The translations under genes and the position numbers were made by a program. A DNA stretch of 64,000 bases from positions 18,212-82,211 of the forward strand of contig CAZREW010000013.1 in assembly GCA_964599375.1 (NCBI GenBank), given 5' to 3'. The notes beneath the pieces are model-generated. The model made no database searches. It was not told the origin of the DNA and saw nothing but the letters and a program-made list of their open reading frames with translations. Of this stretch, positions 53,493-61,766 are shown in pieces. Numbering within the stretch: the stretch's first letter is position 1; each line of letters begins with the position of its first letter. The stretch comes from JAUWCL01 sp964599375. GTDB taxonomy: Bacteria; Krumholzibacteriota; Krumholzibacteriia; Krumholzibacteriales; Krumholzibacteriaceae.

Positions 53493-53565
53493 GCGGGCAT
53501 AACTCAGCTGGTAGAGTATCAGCTTCCCAAGCTGAGGGTCGCGGGTTCGAATCCCGTTGCCCGCT
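53493..53565 (+). tRNA. tRNA-Gly (CCC)
   Basis: A 73-base cloverleaf. The acceptor stem is GCGGGCA / TGCCCGC, the anticodon loop TTCCCAA has CCC at 53526-53528 (reads GGG), and the T-arm is CGGGTTCGAATCCCG. The discriminator base is T and no CCA is encoded, unlike the other tRNAs here. It lies directly after miaA. Confidence 0.95.
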
Positions 53566-53575
53566 CTTTTAAACA

Positions 53576-53617
53576 GAGCGCGCAACCTTTTATTGCAAAA
53601 CGGGTTGCGCGCTTCTT
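53576..53617 (+). terminator. Terminator after tRNA-Gly
   Basis: A 10-bp perfect stem GCGCGCAACC / GGTTGCGCGC with a 15-base loop is followed by TTCTTT. It lies just after tRNA-Gly and ends shortly before the DUF512 gene, so mutL-miaA-tRNA is a closed unit. Confidence 0.8.
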
Positions 53618-53626
53618 TCAATTCTT

Positions 53627-54937
53627 ATGCCTGTAAAGATCATCGATATACGCGGCGATGCAGGATTCTTCCGCAGGGGAGACAGCATAACGGCGATTGA
53701 CGGGAAAAAAGTAGGTGATCAACTCGATCTCTATTATATCCTCTCGGGTATCGATTCTGCATTATTCAGCGTGCAGAGGGATAACGGCAGAGTCATCGAG
53801 AGAAGGTTAAAGGTCGAGACACTCGAGAAGGCGGCGCCGGTCTTCGAGGAGATGCGCTTCATCCGCTGCTCTTCCCGATGCATCTTCTGCTTCGTCGACC
53901 AGATGCCTCCGGGGATGAGGGATACGCTGTATTTCAAGGACGACGATTACAGGCTCAGCTTCCTCTTCGGCAACTACATAACCCTGAACGATATCTCGAG
54001 GCAGCAGCTGAAAAGGATAATAGACTATAACCTCTCCCCGCTCTACGTATCGGTCCATGCCACTTCCGCGGATGTGCGCAAAAAAATCTTCGGCCGCCCG
54101 ATAAAGAGCGACATCATGTCTGTCCTGAAGGAACTGGCCGATGGAGGGGTGTCGATACACGCCCAGATAGTGGTCATCCCGGGAGTAAATGACGGCCGGG
54201 TACTCGCGAAGACGATCCGTGACCTCTTCTCGCTCTATCCGTCCTGCGCAACGCTGGCTGTAGTGCCTGTAGGCCTGACGGGACACAGGGAGGGGCTGGC
54301 GGGGCTCAGGAAGATCACCCCTGCGGAGGCCAGGGGGATGATAGACCTTGCTGGTGATCTCAACGGCGGCTTCAGGGAAAAGAGCGGAGGGCATGATTTC
54401 GTCTTCATGTCGGACGAGTTCTACCTTCTCGCCGGAAGGGTCCTGCCGGACGCGTCAAGATATGGAGGGTTCGAACAGCTGTCAAACGGAGTCGGCATGA
54501 GCAGGCTGTTCATAGACCGGATCAAGGACAGGATAGATCACCTTAGGAGAAGGAAGCCCATGCCGTCAGGTACCATGACCCTTGTCACCGGACGTCTCGG
54601 AGGCAGATTGCTCCGAAGATACATCCTTCCCCTCGTTAAAAGGGATCTGCCCGGAATCTCCATCGATCTCGTCCCGGTCGTAAATTCCACCTTCGGTAGG
54701 TCAGTGACCGTATCCGGCCTGCTCTCCGGAGCTGATGTCGCTGATGCGCTTCGGCGGCACGGCGGCCCCAGAGGGATGATCGTACTCCCTCCCAACACTG
54801 TCAATCACGAGGGAAGGATGCTCGACGACACACGTCCAGGAGATCTCGGCAAGCTGTTCGGGACAAAAGTGCTTGTCCCGGAAGAGGATTTTCTCGAGGA
54901 CAGGGTTCTGAAGGCGATCAGGAGGCATCAAGGATGA
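53627..54937 (+). CDS. DUF512 / radical-SAM-like iron-sulfur protein with PDZ-like N-terminus
   Basis: A 436-residue protein of the DUF512 family (putative radical SAM). Residues about 1-55 resemble a PDZ module (DAGFFRRGDSITAIDGKKVG). The cluster motif CSSRCIFC (CxxxCxxC) follows at about residue 80 with FVDQMPPGMRD, then the DUF512 part: LYVSVHAT, VIPGVNDG, DFVFMSDEFYLLAGR. The substrate is not known for this family. It overlaps der by 4 bases, a neighbourhood seen with der-plsY-gpsA in other bacteria, so a link to ribosome assembly or lipids is possible but unproven. The start has little Shine-Dalgarno. Confidence 0.85.
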   Translation: MPVKIIDIRGDAGFFRRGDSITAIDGKKVGDQLDLYYILSGIDSALFSVQRDNGRVIERRLKVETLEKAAPVFEEMRFIRCSSRCIFCFVDQMPPGMRDTLYFKDDDYRLSFLFGNYITLNDISRQQLKRIIDYNLSPLYVSVHATSADVRKKIFGRPIKSDIMSVLKELADGGVSIHAQIVVIPGVNDGRVLAKTIRDLFSLYPSCATLAVVPVGLTGHREGLAGLRKITPAEARGMIDLAGDLNGGFREKSGGHDFVFMSDEFYLLAGRVLPDASRYGGFEQLSNGVGMSRLFIDRIKDRIDHLRRRKPMPSGTMTLVTGRLGGRLLRRYILPLVKRDLPGISIDLVPVVNSTFGRSVTVSGLLSGADVADALRRHGGPRGMIVLPPNTVNHEGRMLDDTRPGDLGKLFGTKVLVPEEDFLEDRVLKAIRRHQG

Positions 54938-56259
54938 AAAGACCTCCAACAGTGGCCATTATAGGCAAGACCAATTCGGGCAAATCCACCCTGTTCAACC
55001 GGATCCTGGGATCGCGGAAGGCGATCACTCATGAAACACCCGGCGTCACCAGGGATACGATGGAAGGAACGACATCATGGAACGGCAGGGAATTCATCGT
55101 GATCGATACGGGCGGATTCGGCTTCGATTCTGACGACCATCTTCAGAAGAGCATAACTGAGCGGATTGCGAGGACCGTCCAGGACGCCCGTTCCATAATC
55201 CTGCTGGTAGACGTGGATACCGGTCCTACCGATGAGGACGAGAAGCTCCTGAGAAGATTCCGCGATCACAGGGAACGGATGTTTCTTGTCGTCAACAAGG
55301 TCGAGAACGAGCAAGACGAGATCGAGGCAAGCATCTTCTATAGATTAGGCTTCGAAAGGCTCTTCTTGGTCAGCGCTCTCCAGGGCAGGGGAGTGGGCGA
55401 TCTTCTTGATGCTGTCACGGAGGGATTGCCCGACGGCGTAGCCGAAACCGACGGGCCTGAAGACCTTATGATAGCCGTCACGGGCAGGCCCAATGTCGGA
55501 AAGAGCTCTCTGATAAATGCGCTGGTCGGAGAGGAAAGGCATATCGTCTCTGAAGTCCCAGGCACTACCAGGGACACGATTGACATCAGGATAAAATACC
55601 ATGGGCGGGATATAGTGCTGGTCGATACAGCCGGGGTCAAGCGAAAGGCGAGGACGGAGAGGGGGCTGGACTCGATAAGCAGTATGATGAGTATAAGGAG
55701 CGTTGAACGCGCCGATATAGTACTTGTAATGCTCGACGCGTCGACAGGCGAGATCTCGAACCAGGACACCCGTATGGCCTCCCTTGCGCACAAGTCGAGG
55801 AAGGGAGCGATGATCCTTCTGAACAAATGGGATCTCGTCGACCGTGAGACCGACACGTTCAAGCTGTTCGAGCGAAAGATAAGAGAGGAAATGCAGTTTC
55901 TCTCGTACGCACCCGTTCTCTCGGTATCGGCGGCCACCGGGACCCGCCTTTCGAAGATAATCCCCGCATGTCTGAGGATACAGGAAGAGCGGAACAGGCA
56001 GATTGCGACATCAGAACTGAACAGGATCTTCGAGGATGCCGGCAGAAGAAACCCCCCGAAATACCACGCCGGAGGCACGGGGAAGATCTACTACGCCACC
56101 CAGACCGGAGTGGAACCGCCGACCTTCACGCTGTTTGTAAATAAAGCTGCCTATTTCCCTCGTTCTTATATACGTTATCTGAACAATCAAGTAAGAAAAG
56201 TATTTACGTTCGAGGGGACCGCGGTTAGAATCTCCCTGAGGTCCAAAGGAGAGACTTGA
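54934..56259 (+). CDS. der: Ribosome biogenesis GTPase Der
   Basis: Der (EngA) has two tandem GTPase domains needed for 50S assembly. The 441-residue protein has the first P-loop as IIGKTNSGKSTLFNRI with G4 VNKVENE, and the second at about residue 183 as TGRPNVGKSSLINAL with LLNKWDLV as G4. The C-terminal KH-like domain ends with NNQVRKVFTFEGTAVRISLR. The first P-loop has KTNSGKS instead of the common RPNVGKS, but keeps GX4GKS. It overlaps the DUF512 gene and plsY. Confidence 0.95.
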   Translation: MKRPPTVAIIGKTNSGKSTLFNRILGSRKAITHETPGVTRDTMEGTTSWNGREFIVIDTGGFGFDSDDHLQKSITERIARTVQDARSIILLVDVDTGPTDEDEKLLRRFRDHRERMFLVVNKVENEQDEIEASIFYRLGFERLFLVSALQGRGVGDLLDAVTEGLPDGVAETDGPEDLMIAVTGRPNVGKSSLINALVGEERHIVSEVPGTTRDTIDIRIKYHGRDIVLVDTAGVKRKARTERGLDSISSMMSIRSVERADIVLVMLDASTGEISNQDTRMASLAHKSRKGAMILLNKWDLVDRETDTFKLFERKIREEMQFLSYAPVLSVSAATGTRLSKIIPACLRIQEERNRQIATSELNRIFEDAGRRNPPKYHAGGTGKIYYATQTGVEPPTFTLFVNKAAYFPRSYIRYLNNQVRKVFTFEGTAVRISLRSKGET

Positions 56260-56861
56260 TGGAGACCGCGTGGAGAATCACGCTTCTGATAATGGCCAGC
56301 TATTTACTGGGCGCCGTCCCTTTCAGCTACATCGCTGGAAGATTACTCAGGGGCATCGACCTCAGGGAGCACGGCAGCGGGAATCTCGGTGCGGCCAACA
56401 CCTTCCGCGTGCTTGGAAGGGGAGCGGCGATCCCGGTCCTGCTCGCGGATATCGGCAAGGGGTACCTCGCCGTCAGGCTTGTACCGATCTACGGGCTGGA
56501 GGGATATCAGTACGTGTTATTAGCCGCTCTTATCGTCATCATCGGACATAACTACTCCGCTTTTGTAAGATTCGCGGGCGGGAAGGGAGTAGGGACCACA
56601 GCCGGCACTTTCCTGGCCATGGCGCCGATTGCCGTCCTGGCATGCATAGTCATATGGATCGTGGTACTGCTTATCTCAAGGATAGTCTCCCTGGCCAGCA
56701 TTGTTTCAGCGGCCTGTCTCCCCGCCGCGGTGGCGATTACGGACAGGTCTACGCATGTCTCGGTCCTGTACCTTTCGATCGTCGTGGCGCTTTTCGTAAT
56801 CTATAAACACCGGTCAAACATCCGCAGGCTACGTGAGGGGACTGAGAAAAGGATATTCTGA
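56259..56861 (+). CDS. plsY: Acyl-phosphate glycerol-3-phosphate acyltransferase PlsY
   Basis: PlsY is the membrane enzyme that acylates G3P with acyl phosphate, the first step of phospholipid synthesis. The 200-residue protein has five or so membrane helices and the motifs YLLGAVPFSYI, HGSGNLGAANTFR, HNYSAFVRFAGGKGVGTT. Its ATG overlaps the der stop (TTGATGG). It is followed by gpsA, which makes G3P, and the PlsC domain encoded at 36136 would act next. Confidence 0.94.
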   Translation: METAWRITLLIMASYLLGAVPFSYIAGRLLRGIDLREHGSGNLGAANTFRVLGRGAAIPVLLADIGKGYLAVRLVPIYGLEGYQYVLLAALIVIIGHNYSAFVRFAGGKGVGTTAGTFLAMAPIAVLACIVIWIVVLLISRIVSLASIVSAACLPAAVAITDRSTHVSVLYLSIVVALFVIYKHRSNIRRLREGTEKRIF

Positions 56862-56865
56862 ATCG

Positions 56866-57894
56866 ATGATGAAGAAGAAGAAACCGGCTCGTATTGCGGT
56901 CCTGGGAGCAGGAAGCTGGGGGACCACGCTTGCTCTACTGCTGAACGGCAACGGGCATGATGTCGTCCTTTGGGAGTTCTTCAGCGACCAGGTGGAAGCC
57001 ATAGTGAGAGACAGAGAGAACAAAAAATTTCTTCCTGGTGTGATGATCCCACATTCAGTGGCTATCACTGGAGATCTCGAAAGCGCTCTCGAGGGCTGTT
57101 CATACGTTCTCTTTGTGACTCCGAGCCACACCGTAAGGAACGTGGCTCGGATGGTTCGGGCGACGTCCTCGTTCAGGAAATCGATGGTCATAGTGAACGC
57201 CTCCAAAGGGCTCGAGGAAAAGACGCTCTGCAGGATGAGCGAGGTGCTCGGTCAGGAACTGCCGCAGACGAAAGGCAGGATAGTCGGTATTCTCGGTCCA
57301 AGCCATGCAGAGGAGGTAAGCAGGAAGATGCCTACCTCCGTGGTGGTCGCCGGCTCGAACATGGAGATCCTGGAGAGGACCCAGCAGTTTTTCATGAACA
57401 GTTACTTCAGGATATACACTAATACCGATCTGACAGGAGTCGAACTTGGTGTATCACTGAAGAACACGATCGCCATCGCGGCCGGCATATGCGACGGGCT
57501 GGGTTTCGGGGACAATACGAAAGCCGCCCTGCTCACGCGCGGCCTCGCTGAGATCAAGCGCCTCGCTTCCCGCCTCGGTGGCAGGGAGGAGACACTCAGT
57601 GGTCTCGCCGGCGTCGGTGATCTCATCGTGACTTGCATGAGCAGACACAGCAGAAACCGGTATGTCGGGGAGCAGATCGGGCGCGGCCATAGCCTTCAGG
57701 AGGTCCTTGCCGGGATGGTCATGGTCGCTGAAGGCGTCAAGACGACAAAAGCCACCGTGGCTCTTTCACGCAAGACACATGTCGAGATGCCGATCGCGGA
57801 ACAGGTGTACCGTGTCCTTTTCTATGGGAAAGACCCGAATAAAGCGATAAAGGACCTGATGGTCAGAAAAGCGAAGAAAGAGATGTACCGCTGA
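56866..57894 (+). CDS. gpsA: Glycerol-3-phosphate dehydrogenase (NAD(P)+)
   Basis: GpsA makes G3P from DHAP for phospholipid synthesis. The 342-residue protein has the nucleotide-binding VLGAGSWGTTLALLL, the catalytic Lys region SLKNTIAIAAGICDGLGFGD, and NTKAALLTRGLAEI. Starts at 56866 or 56869 fit the family; the frame is open upstream inside plsY. It comes right after plsY, matching their linked roles. Confidence 0.95.
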   Translation: MMKKKKPARIAVLGAGSWGTTLALLLNGNGHDVVLWEFFSDQVEAIVRDRENKKFLPGVMIPHSVAITGDLESALEGCSYVLFVTPSHTVRNVARMVRATSSFRKSMVIVNASKGLEEKTLCRMSEVLGQELPQTKGRIVGILGPSHAEEVSRKMPTSVVVAGSNMEILERTQQFFMNSYFRIYTNTDLTGVELGVSLKNTIAIAAGICDGLGFGDNTKAALLTRGLAEIKRLASRLGGREETLSGLAGVGDLIVTCMSRHSRNRYVGEQIGRGHSLQEVLAGMVMVAEGVKTTKATVALSRKTHVEMPIAEQVYRVLFYGKDPNKAIKDLMVRKAKKEMYR

Positions 57895-57913
57895 AACGGA
57901 AAGGTCTCACAAT

Positions 57914-58276
57914 ATGAAAAAGGTGCAGAAACTCTACTACTCGATCGGAGAGGTCAGTGAACTTCTTGGCGTCAAGGCTCATGTCCTGAGGTACTGGGAA
58001 ACTCAGTTTCCGATGCTCAAGCCGAAGAAGAACAGGGCCGGAAACAGGACATACAAGGTCAGGGATATCAAGTTCCTGATGACGATCAAGGATCTGCTCT
58101 ACGAACGTGGCTATACAATAGCCGGAGCGCGTCAGAAGCTCAGAGAATCGAACAACAACCCGGACATCCTGATCGAACAGCTGTCGATCCCGTTTGCAGA
58201 CCCGCACCGTAGAGAGAGTCTGCTTTCCTTGAAGCAGGATCTTCTCGAACTGAAAGAGATGGTCAACGCTCTCTAG
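57914..58276 (+). CDS. MerR-family transcriptional regulator
   Basis: A 120-residue MerR-type regulator. The winged helix-turn-helix is at about 8-75: YSIGEVSELLGVKAHVLRYW, ETQFPMLKPKKNRAGNRTYK and IKFLMTIKDLLYERGYTIAG. The remaining helix (about 80-118) is short and has no Cys-rich metal site or recognisable ligand domain, so no inducer can be guessed. This short type often sits near gpsA/tRNA genes. Its target could be its own operon. Confidence 0.85.
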   Translation: MKKVQKLYYSIGEVSELLGVKAHVLRYWETQFPMLKPKKNRAGNRTYKVRDIKFLMTIKDLLYERGYTIAGARQKLRESNNNPDILIEQLSIPFADPHRRESLLSLKQDLLELKEMVNAL

Positions 58277-58294
58277 AAGGCCGGAAATTCAACC

Positions 58295-58324
58295 TTGTAA
58301 ATCGAACGGTGGCCGATATATATT
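58295..58324 (+). promoter_or_regulatory. Putative promoter of tRNA-Pro (GGG)
   Basis: TTGTAA and TATATT are 18 bases apart, with predicted start near 58331, four bases before the tRNA 5' end. Four and five of six bases fit consensus. Confidence 0.5.
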
Positions 58325-58334
58325 ATGGTCTGGT

Positions 58335-58411
58335 CGGGGCGTGGCGCAGCCAGGTAGCGCACTTGCATGGGGGGCAAGTGGTCGCTGGTTCAAATCCAGT
58401 CGCCCCGACCA
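58335..58411 (+). tRNA. tRNA-Pro (GGG)
   Basis: A 77-base cloverleaf including CCA. Acceptor stem CGGGGCG / CGCCCCG, D-arm GCGC/GCGC, anticodon stem CTTGC/GCAAG, anticodon GGG at 58369-58371 (reads CCC/CCU), T-arm GCTGGTTCAAATCCAGT, discriminator A and encoded CCA. Confidence 0.95.
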
Positions 58412-58421
58412 TTCTTCATTT

Positions 58422-58452
58422 CCGGGGCTCCTGTCGTTTCGACGCTCCCCGG
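58422..58452 (+). other. Hairpin between tRNA-Pro and the glycosyltransferase
   Basis: Outer stem CCGGGG / CCCCGG with an inner stem GTCG / CGAC and a TTT loop. There is no T-tract, so this may be a processing structure, a weak terminator, or a translational control element just upstream of the GGAGG at 58463. Confidence 0.4.
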
Positions 58453-58475
58453 CACCCTGAAACGGAGGATGGCCC

Positions 58476-59153
58476 TTGGATGAGGAATTCGGAGCCCTGA
58501 TCCCCGCTTTCAATGAAGCCGGCCATATCGATGATGTCATCAGGGGCGTAGCCCGGCATATACCTATTTCGAACATAATGGTCATCGACGACGGATCATC
58601 TGACAGTACCGTTTCCGAGGCAGAAGCAACAGGGGTCGCAGTAGTCCGCAATCCGGCAAACCTAGGAAAGGGCGCGACCCTCCTTAAGGGCTTTGAGCTT
58701 TTCGCGAAAATGGGTGGGATTGAGGCCGTTTTCACGCTGGACGCAGACGGGCAGCATGATCCCGTGGAGATGCCCTCCTTCATCGATGCCTTCCGAGAAA
58801 AAAGGGCTGATATAGTCATCGGAAGCAGGATGGCTGATCTTGAGGGAATGCCGGCACTGAGGAGGCTCACCAATCGGCTGACTTCGGCTGTCATCAGCAT
58901 GAGGGCTGGTGTCAGGATCGACGACAGCCAGTCAGGATACAGGCTCGTCAGGCTGGCTATGATGAAGAAGCTTCATCTTGTGACCCGCAGATTCGATCTC
59001 GAGAGTGAGATCCTGATCAAGGCGGCTCGGCTCGGAGCAGTTATCGTATCCGTTCCGATAACAACGATCTACGGAGAGGAAAAAAGCAAGATCGACCCCC
59101 TGGTCGATTCGTGGCGGTTCCTTAAACTGGTATTCCGGAGTCTTCTCTGGTGA
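58476..59153 (+). CDS. Family 2 glycosyltransferase
   Basis: A 225-residue GT2 (GT-A fold) enzyme without membrane helices. Motifs: ALIPAFNEAGHIDDVI, MVIDDGSSDSTVS, NLGKGATLLKGFEL and FTLDADGQHDP, where the DAD is the metal-binding DXD. The acceptor cannot be told from sequence; this DPM1/polyprenyl-phosphate-like group often makes dolichol- or undecaprenyl-linked sugars. TTG start with CGGAGG 7 bases upstream. Between a tRNA and surE, it shares no obvious pathway with the neighbours. Confidence 0.85.
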   Translation: MDEEFGALIPAFNEAGHIDDVIRGVARHIPISNIMVIDDGSSDSTVSEAEATGVAVVRNPANLGKGATLLKGFELFAKMGGIEAVFTLDADGQHDPVEMPSFIDAFREKRADIVIGSRMADLEGMPALRRLTNRLTSAVISMRAGVRIDDSQSGYRLVRLAMMKKLHLVTRRFDLESEILIKAARLGAVIVSVPITTIYGEEKSKIDPLVDSWRFLKLVFRSLLW

Positions 59154-59166
59154 AGGCCACCTGCAT

Positions 59167-59928
59167 ATGGAAAAGACCATACTGATAACAAACGACGATG
59201 GGATCAGGGCATCGGGGCTCAAAACACTCGGAAGCGCTCTTTCTGGACTGGGCCGTATCATACTGGTCGCTCCCGAAAACGAGCAGAGCGCCACCAGCCA
59301 TGCTATAACGCTTGATAGGCCCCTTCGTATCAAGAAGTACTCTGAAAACAGATATAGCGTGTCCGGGACCCCGACAGACTGTGTGCTGCTAGCGGTACAC
59401 GGGATCCTCGACAGAAGACCCGACATGGTGGTATCAGGGATAAATCACGGCCCCAACATGGGTGAGGACGTGACATATTCGGGCACTGTCGCCGCGGCGA
59501 TAGAAGGAAACATCCTGGGCATCGATGCAATTGCATTATCGATCACATCATGGGACCCCGACTCGTTCGAAGCCGCCGGGAGGGTATCACGCTACCTTGT
59601 CTCGCGCATGTTGGACAGGGACGGGAAAGGGGAGGTCTTCCTGTGGAATGTGAACATACCACCTCTGCCAGAGGAGGGTCTCAAGGGGATACGTGTAACC
59701 AAACTCGGCTCACGCGTATACAACGACTCGATCGTCAGAAAGACCGATCCGAGAGGCAAGGACTATTTCTGGATAGGAGGAGGGGAGCCGGGCTGGAACG
59801 TAGACGAGAAAGCTGACTTCGCTGCTGTCAACGAAGGTTTCGTGAGCGTGACGCCTCTCAAGGTCGACATGACTGATTATAAGAGTGTAATAGAGCTGGA
59901 GCAGTGGAGGCTCGACTGGAGAATATGA
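59167..59928 (+). CDS. surE: 5'/3'-nucleotidase SurE
   Basis: SurE is a metal-dependent nucleotidase linked to stationary-phase survival. The 253-residue protein has the N-terminal ITNDDGIRASGL metal site (two Asp), NEQSATSHAITL, VSGINHGPNMGEDVTYSGTV and SVTPLKVDMTDY. It overlaps pcm by 4 bases. The order surE-pcm-nlpD-rpoS is known from E. coli and others. Confidence 0.95.
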   Translation: MEKTILITNDDGIRASGLKTLGSALSGLGRIILVAPENEQSATSHAITLDRPLRIKKYSENRYSVSGTPTDCVLLAVHGILDRRPDMVVSGINHGPNMGEDVTYSGTVAAAIEGNILGIDAIALSITSWDPDSFEAAGRVSRYLVSRMLDRDGKGEVFLWNVNIPPLPEEGLKGIRVTKLGSRVYNDSIVRKTDPRGKDYFWIGGGEPGWNVDEKADFAAVNEGFVSVTPLKVDMTDYKSVIELEQWRLDWRI

Positions 59929-60557
59929 CCGATTACGGGATAGCCAGAAGACGCATGGTGGAAGAACAACTCGTGGCCCGTGGGATAAGGGACGAACGGA
60001 TAATCGACGCGTTCCTGATGGTCCCTCGCCATCTTTTCCTTGACCCGGCGGTCCGATCAAGGGCTTATGACGGATGCTCGTTCCCAATAGGTTTTAACCA
60101 GACGATCTCACAGCCTTTCATACAGGCGGTCATGATGCAGTACCTGGATATCAGGAGCACAGACAGGGTTCTGGAGATAGGAACCGGCTCAGGCTACCAG
60201 ACTGCCATACTCTCCCTGATCGCGAGGGAAGTCTGCTCTATTGAGCGGATCGAAGCGCTCAGCGAAGCGGCGGAAGCCGTCCTCAAGGAGATACCGACCG
60301 GCAGGATAAGGCTCAGGGCCGGTGACGGATCTTCCGGCTGGCCATACTACGCGCCCTACGACAGGATCATCGTATCCGCCGCCATGAGTGAGTACCCGGA
60401 TAAGCTTCTTTCGCAACTTGTCGATGAAGGGTGCCTCATAGCGCCCGTGCAGGACGTTGAAGAGCAGCTTGTGCTATACAGGAAGAAGGGGAGCGCGATC
60501 AATGAGCAGAAACTTTCCAGATGCTCCTTCGTACCTCTCCTGAAAGGAGTTGGCTGA
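59925..60557 (+). CDS. pcm: Protein-L-isoaspartate O-methyltransferase
   Basis: Pcm repairs isoaspartyl damage with SAM. The 210-residue protein has VPRHLFLDPAVRSRAYDGC, QTISQPFIQAVMMQYL and the SAM-binding VLEIGTGSGYQTAILS, then YDRIIVSAAMSEYPD. ATG 59925 overlaps the surE stop; GTG 59904 is possible. Functionally linked with SurE in stationary-phase survival. Confidence 0.95.
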   Translation: MTDYGIARRRMVEEQLVARGIRDERIIDAFLMVPRHLFLDPAVRSRAYDGCSFPIGFNQTISQPFIQAVMMQYLDIRSTDRVLEIGTGSGYQTAILSLIAREVCSIERIEALSEAAEAVLKEIPTGRIRLRAGDGSSGWPYYAPYDRIIVSAAMSEYPDKLLSQLVDEGCLIAPVQDVEEQLVLYRKKGSAINEQKLSRCSFVPLLKGVG

Positions 60558-60558
60558 T

Positions 60559-61059
60559 TTGCCCCCAGTTTTCGCCCTTGCCATGGACCTCTCGCCCAGG
60601 GTAATGACATTTCTGATATCGATGCTGCCGATCTCCGAGCTCCGGGGAGCGATACCCTATGCTATCTGGGTGGGAAAACTGGGGTGGAAAGAGGCTTACG
60701 TGATTGCTGTCATCGGTAACTTCGTGCCGGTGATCCCCCTGCTGATCTTCATGGAAAGAGCTTCGGAATGGCTCATGAAATACCCTCTCGGCGAAAGGTT
60801 CTTCACCTGGTTCTTCAACAGGACGAGGAGAAAAGGCCGGATCGTCGAGAAGTTCGAGGCCTTAGGGCTGACCATGTTCGTGGCCATACCGCTACCGGTT
60901 ACCGGAGCCTGGACAGGTTGCGCGGCTGCGATAATATTCGGAATCCCAAGAAAACTGGCCATACCGGCAATTTTCCTGGGCGTGATGATAGCCGGGGGCA
61001 TCGTCACCCTGGCCAGCCTGGGAGTGATTTCCTTCTGGGGAATACGCGGGCAGGGGTGA
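60559..61059 (+). CDS. COG2426 small multidrug-export family membrane protein
   Basis: A 166-residue membrane protein of the 'putative small multi-drug export protein' family (PF06695-type). Hydrophobic segments occur at about 12-32, 40-65, 100-125 and 135-160. Motifs are ISMLPISELRGAIPYAIW and FVAIPLPVTGAWTGCAAA. Despite the family name, transport has not been shown, so function is unknown. TTG 60559 is chosen since AAAGGAG is 9 bases upstream; TTG 60550 also fits. It sits where other bacteria have pcm next to nlpD. Confidence 0.8.
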   Translation: MPPVFALAMDLSPRVMTFLISMLPISELRGAIPYAIWVGKLGWKEAYVIAVIGNFVPVIPLLIFMERASEWLMKYPLGERFFTWFFNRTRRKGRIVEKFEALGLTMFVAIPLPVTGAWTGCAAAIIFGIPRKLAIPAIFLGVMIAGGIVTLASLGVISFWGIRGQG

Positions 61060-61069
61060 CCGAAATAGT

Positions 61070-61098
61070 TTGTGTCGGGACGAAATAAATGATATTTT
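61070..61098 (+). promoter_or_regulatory. Putative promoter of tRNA-Pro (CGG)
   Basis: TTGTGT and TATTTT are 17 bases apart, about 12 bases before the tRNA. The match is moderate (3 and 4 of 6), but position is good for tRNA transcription. It may also drive the following nlpD-like and sigma genes. Confidence 0.35.
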
Positions 61099-61110
61099 AC
61101 CGTCTGGCGT

Positions 61111-61188
61111 CGGGGTGTAGCGCAGTCCGGTTAGCGCGCCTGCTTCGGGAGCAGGAGGTCGCTGGTTCAATTCCAGTCACCCCGACCA
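61111..61188 (+). tRNA. tRNA-Pro (CGG)
   Basis: A 78-base cloverleaf with encoded CCA: acceptor CGGGGTG / CACCCCG, anticodon stem CCTGC/GCAGG, anticodon CGG at 61146-61148 (reads CCG), T-arm GCTGGTTCAATTCCAGT. It shares almost all of its 3' half with tRNA-Pro (GGG) at 58335. The next gene's ATG is only 8 bases downstream. Confidence 0.95.
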
Positions 61189-61196
61189 TTTTTATT

Positions 61197-61766
61197 ATGA
61201 CACGCCGACTCTTACGATACACAACCTCGATATTCATCACCCTTTACTGTATCATGGCCGTGTCATGCACCCCTTCGCCCAGGTATAGAGGGGGGACCGG
61301 GAACCGGTCATCTGGGACCGGAACTCAGGACAGACCTTCCGGACCGGCTCCGGCTGAAGTGGACATCGTGCTGAGATATCCACTGGGAGGAACAGGAGGA
61401 GGCAGGATCAGCAGCCCCTTCGGCATGAGGACCCATCCCTCATACGGGACGCAGGAGTTTCATCAGGGTGTTGATTTCGAGGCGGAAACAGGAGATGATG
61501 TCTTTGCCGCCGCGGCCGGCAGGGTCAGTTACGCGGGAAGACAGAAGGGGTATGGGAAGGTCGTGATCATCGATCACGGAAGAGATATCTCTTCTGTATA
61601 TGCGCACCTGTCATCGACGGCTGTACACAGAGGCGACACGGTCGAATCGGGGCAGCGGATAGGCAAGGTCGGAGTAAGCGGCAATGCTACCGGGGCTCAT
61701 CTGCATTTTGAGCTGAGGGTTTCCGGAAATGCGGTCGATCCGCTAGATTACATGGAGATAAGATGA
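61197..61766 (+). CDS. NlpD-like M23 peptidase-family lipoprotein
   Basis: A 189-residue exported protein with M23/LytM fold. The start MTRRLLRY plus hydrophobic stretch ends in MAVSC (Cys24), a probable lipobox. A Ser/Gly/Pro-rich linker covers about 25-60. The LytM domain has HQGVDFEA, GYGKVVIIDHG, and GAHLHFEL. Metal ligands HxxxD and HxH are present, so unlike E. coli NlpD it may be catalytic. There is no Shine-Dalgarno because the tRNA ends 8 bases before the ATG. It overlaps the sigma gene in ATGA, echoing nlpD-rpoS, so I call it NlpD-like. Confidence 0.83.
   Translation: MTRRLLRYTTSIFITLYCIMAVSCTPSPRYRGGTGNRSSGTGTQDRPSGPAPAEVDIVLRYPLGGTGGGRISSPFGMRTHPSYGTQEFHQGVDFEAETGDDVFAAAAGRVSYAGRQKGYGKVVIIDHGRDISSVYAHLSSTAVHRGDTVESGQRIGKVGVSGNATGAHLHFELRVSGNAVDPLDYMEIR

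Noticed and set aside
61089..61196. In-frame upstream extension of the NlpD-like gene through the tRNA
   Set aside because: It would translate the tRNA-Pro sequence; the ATG at 61197 gives a normal lipoprotein signal.
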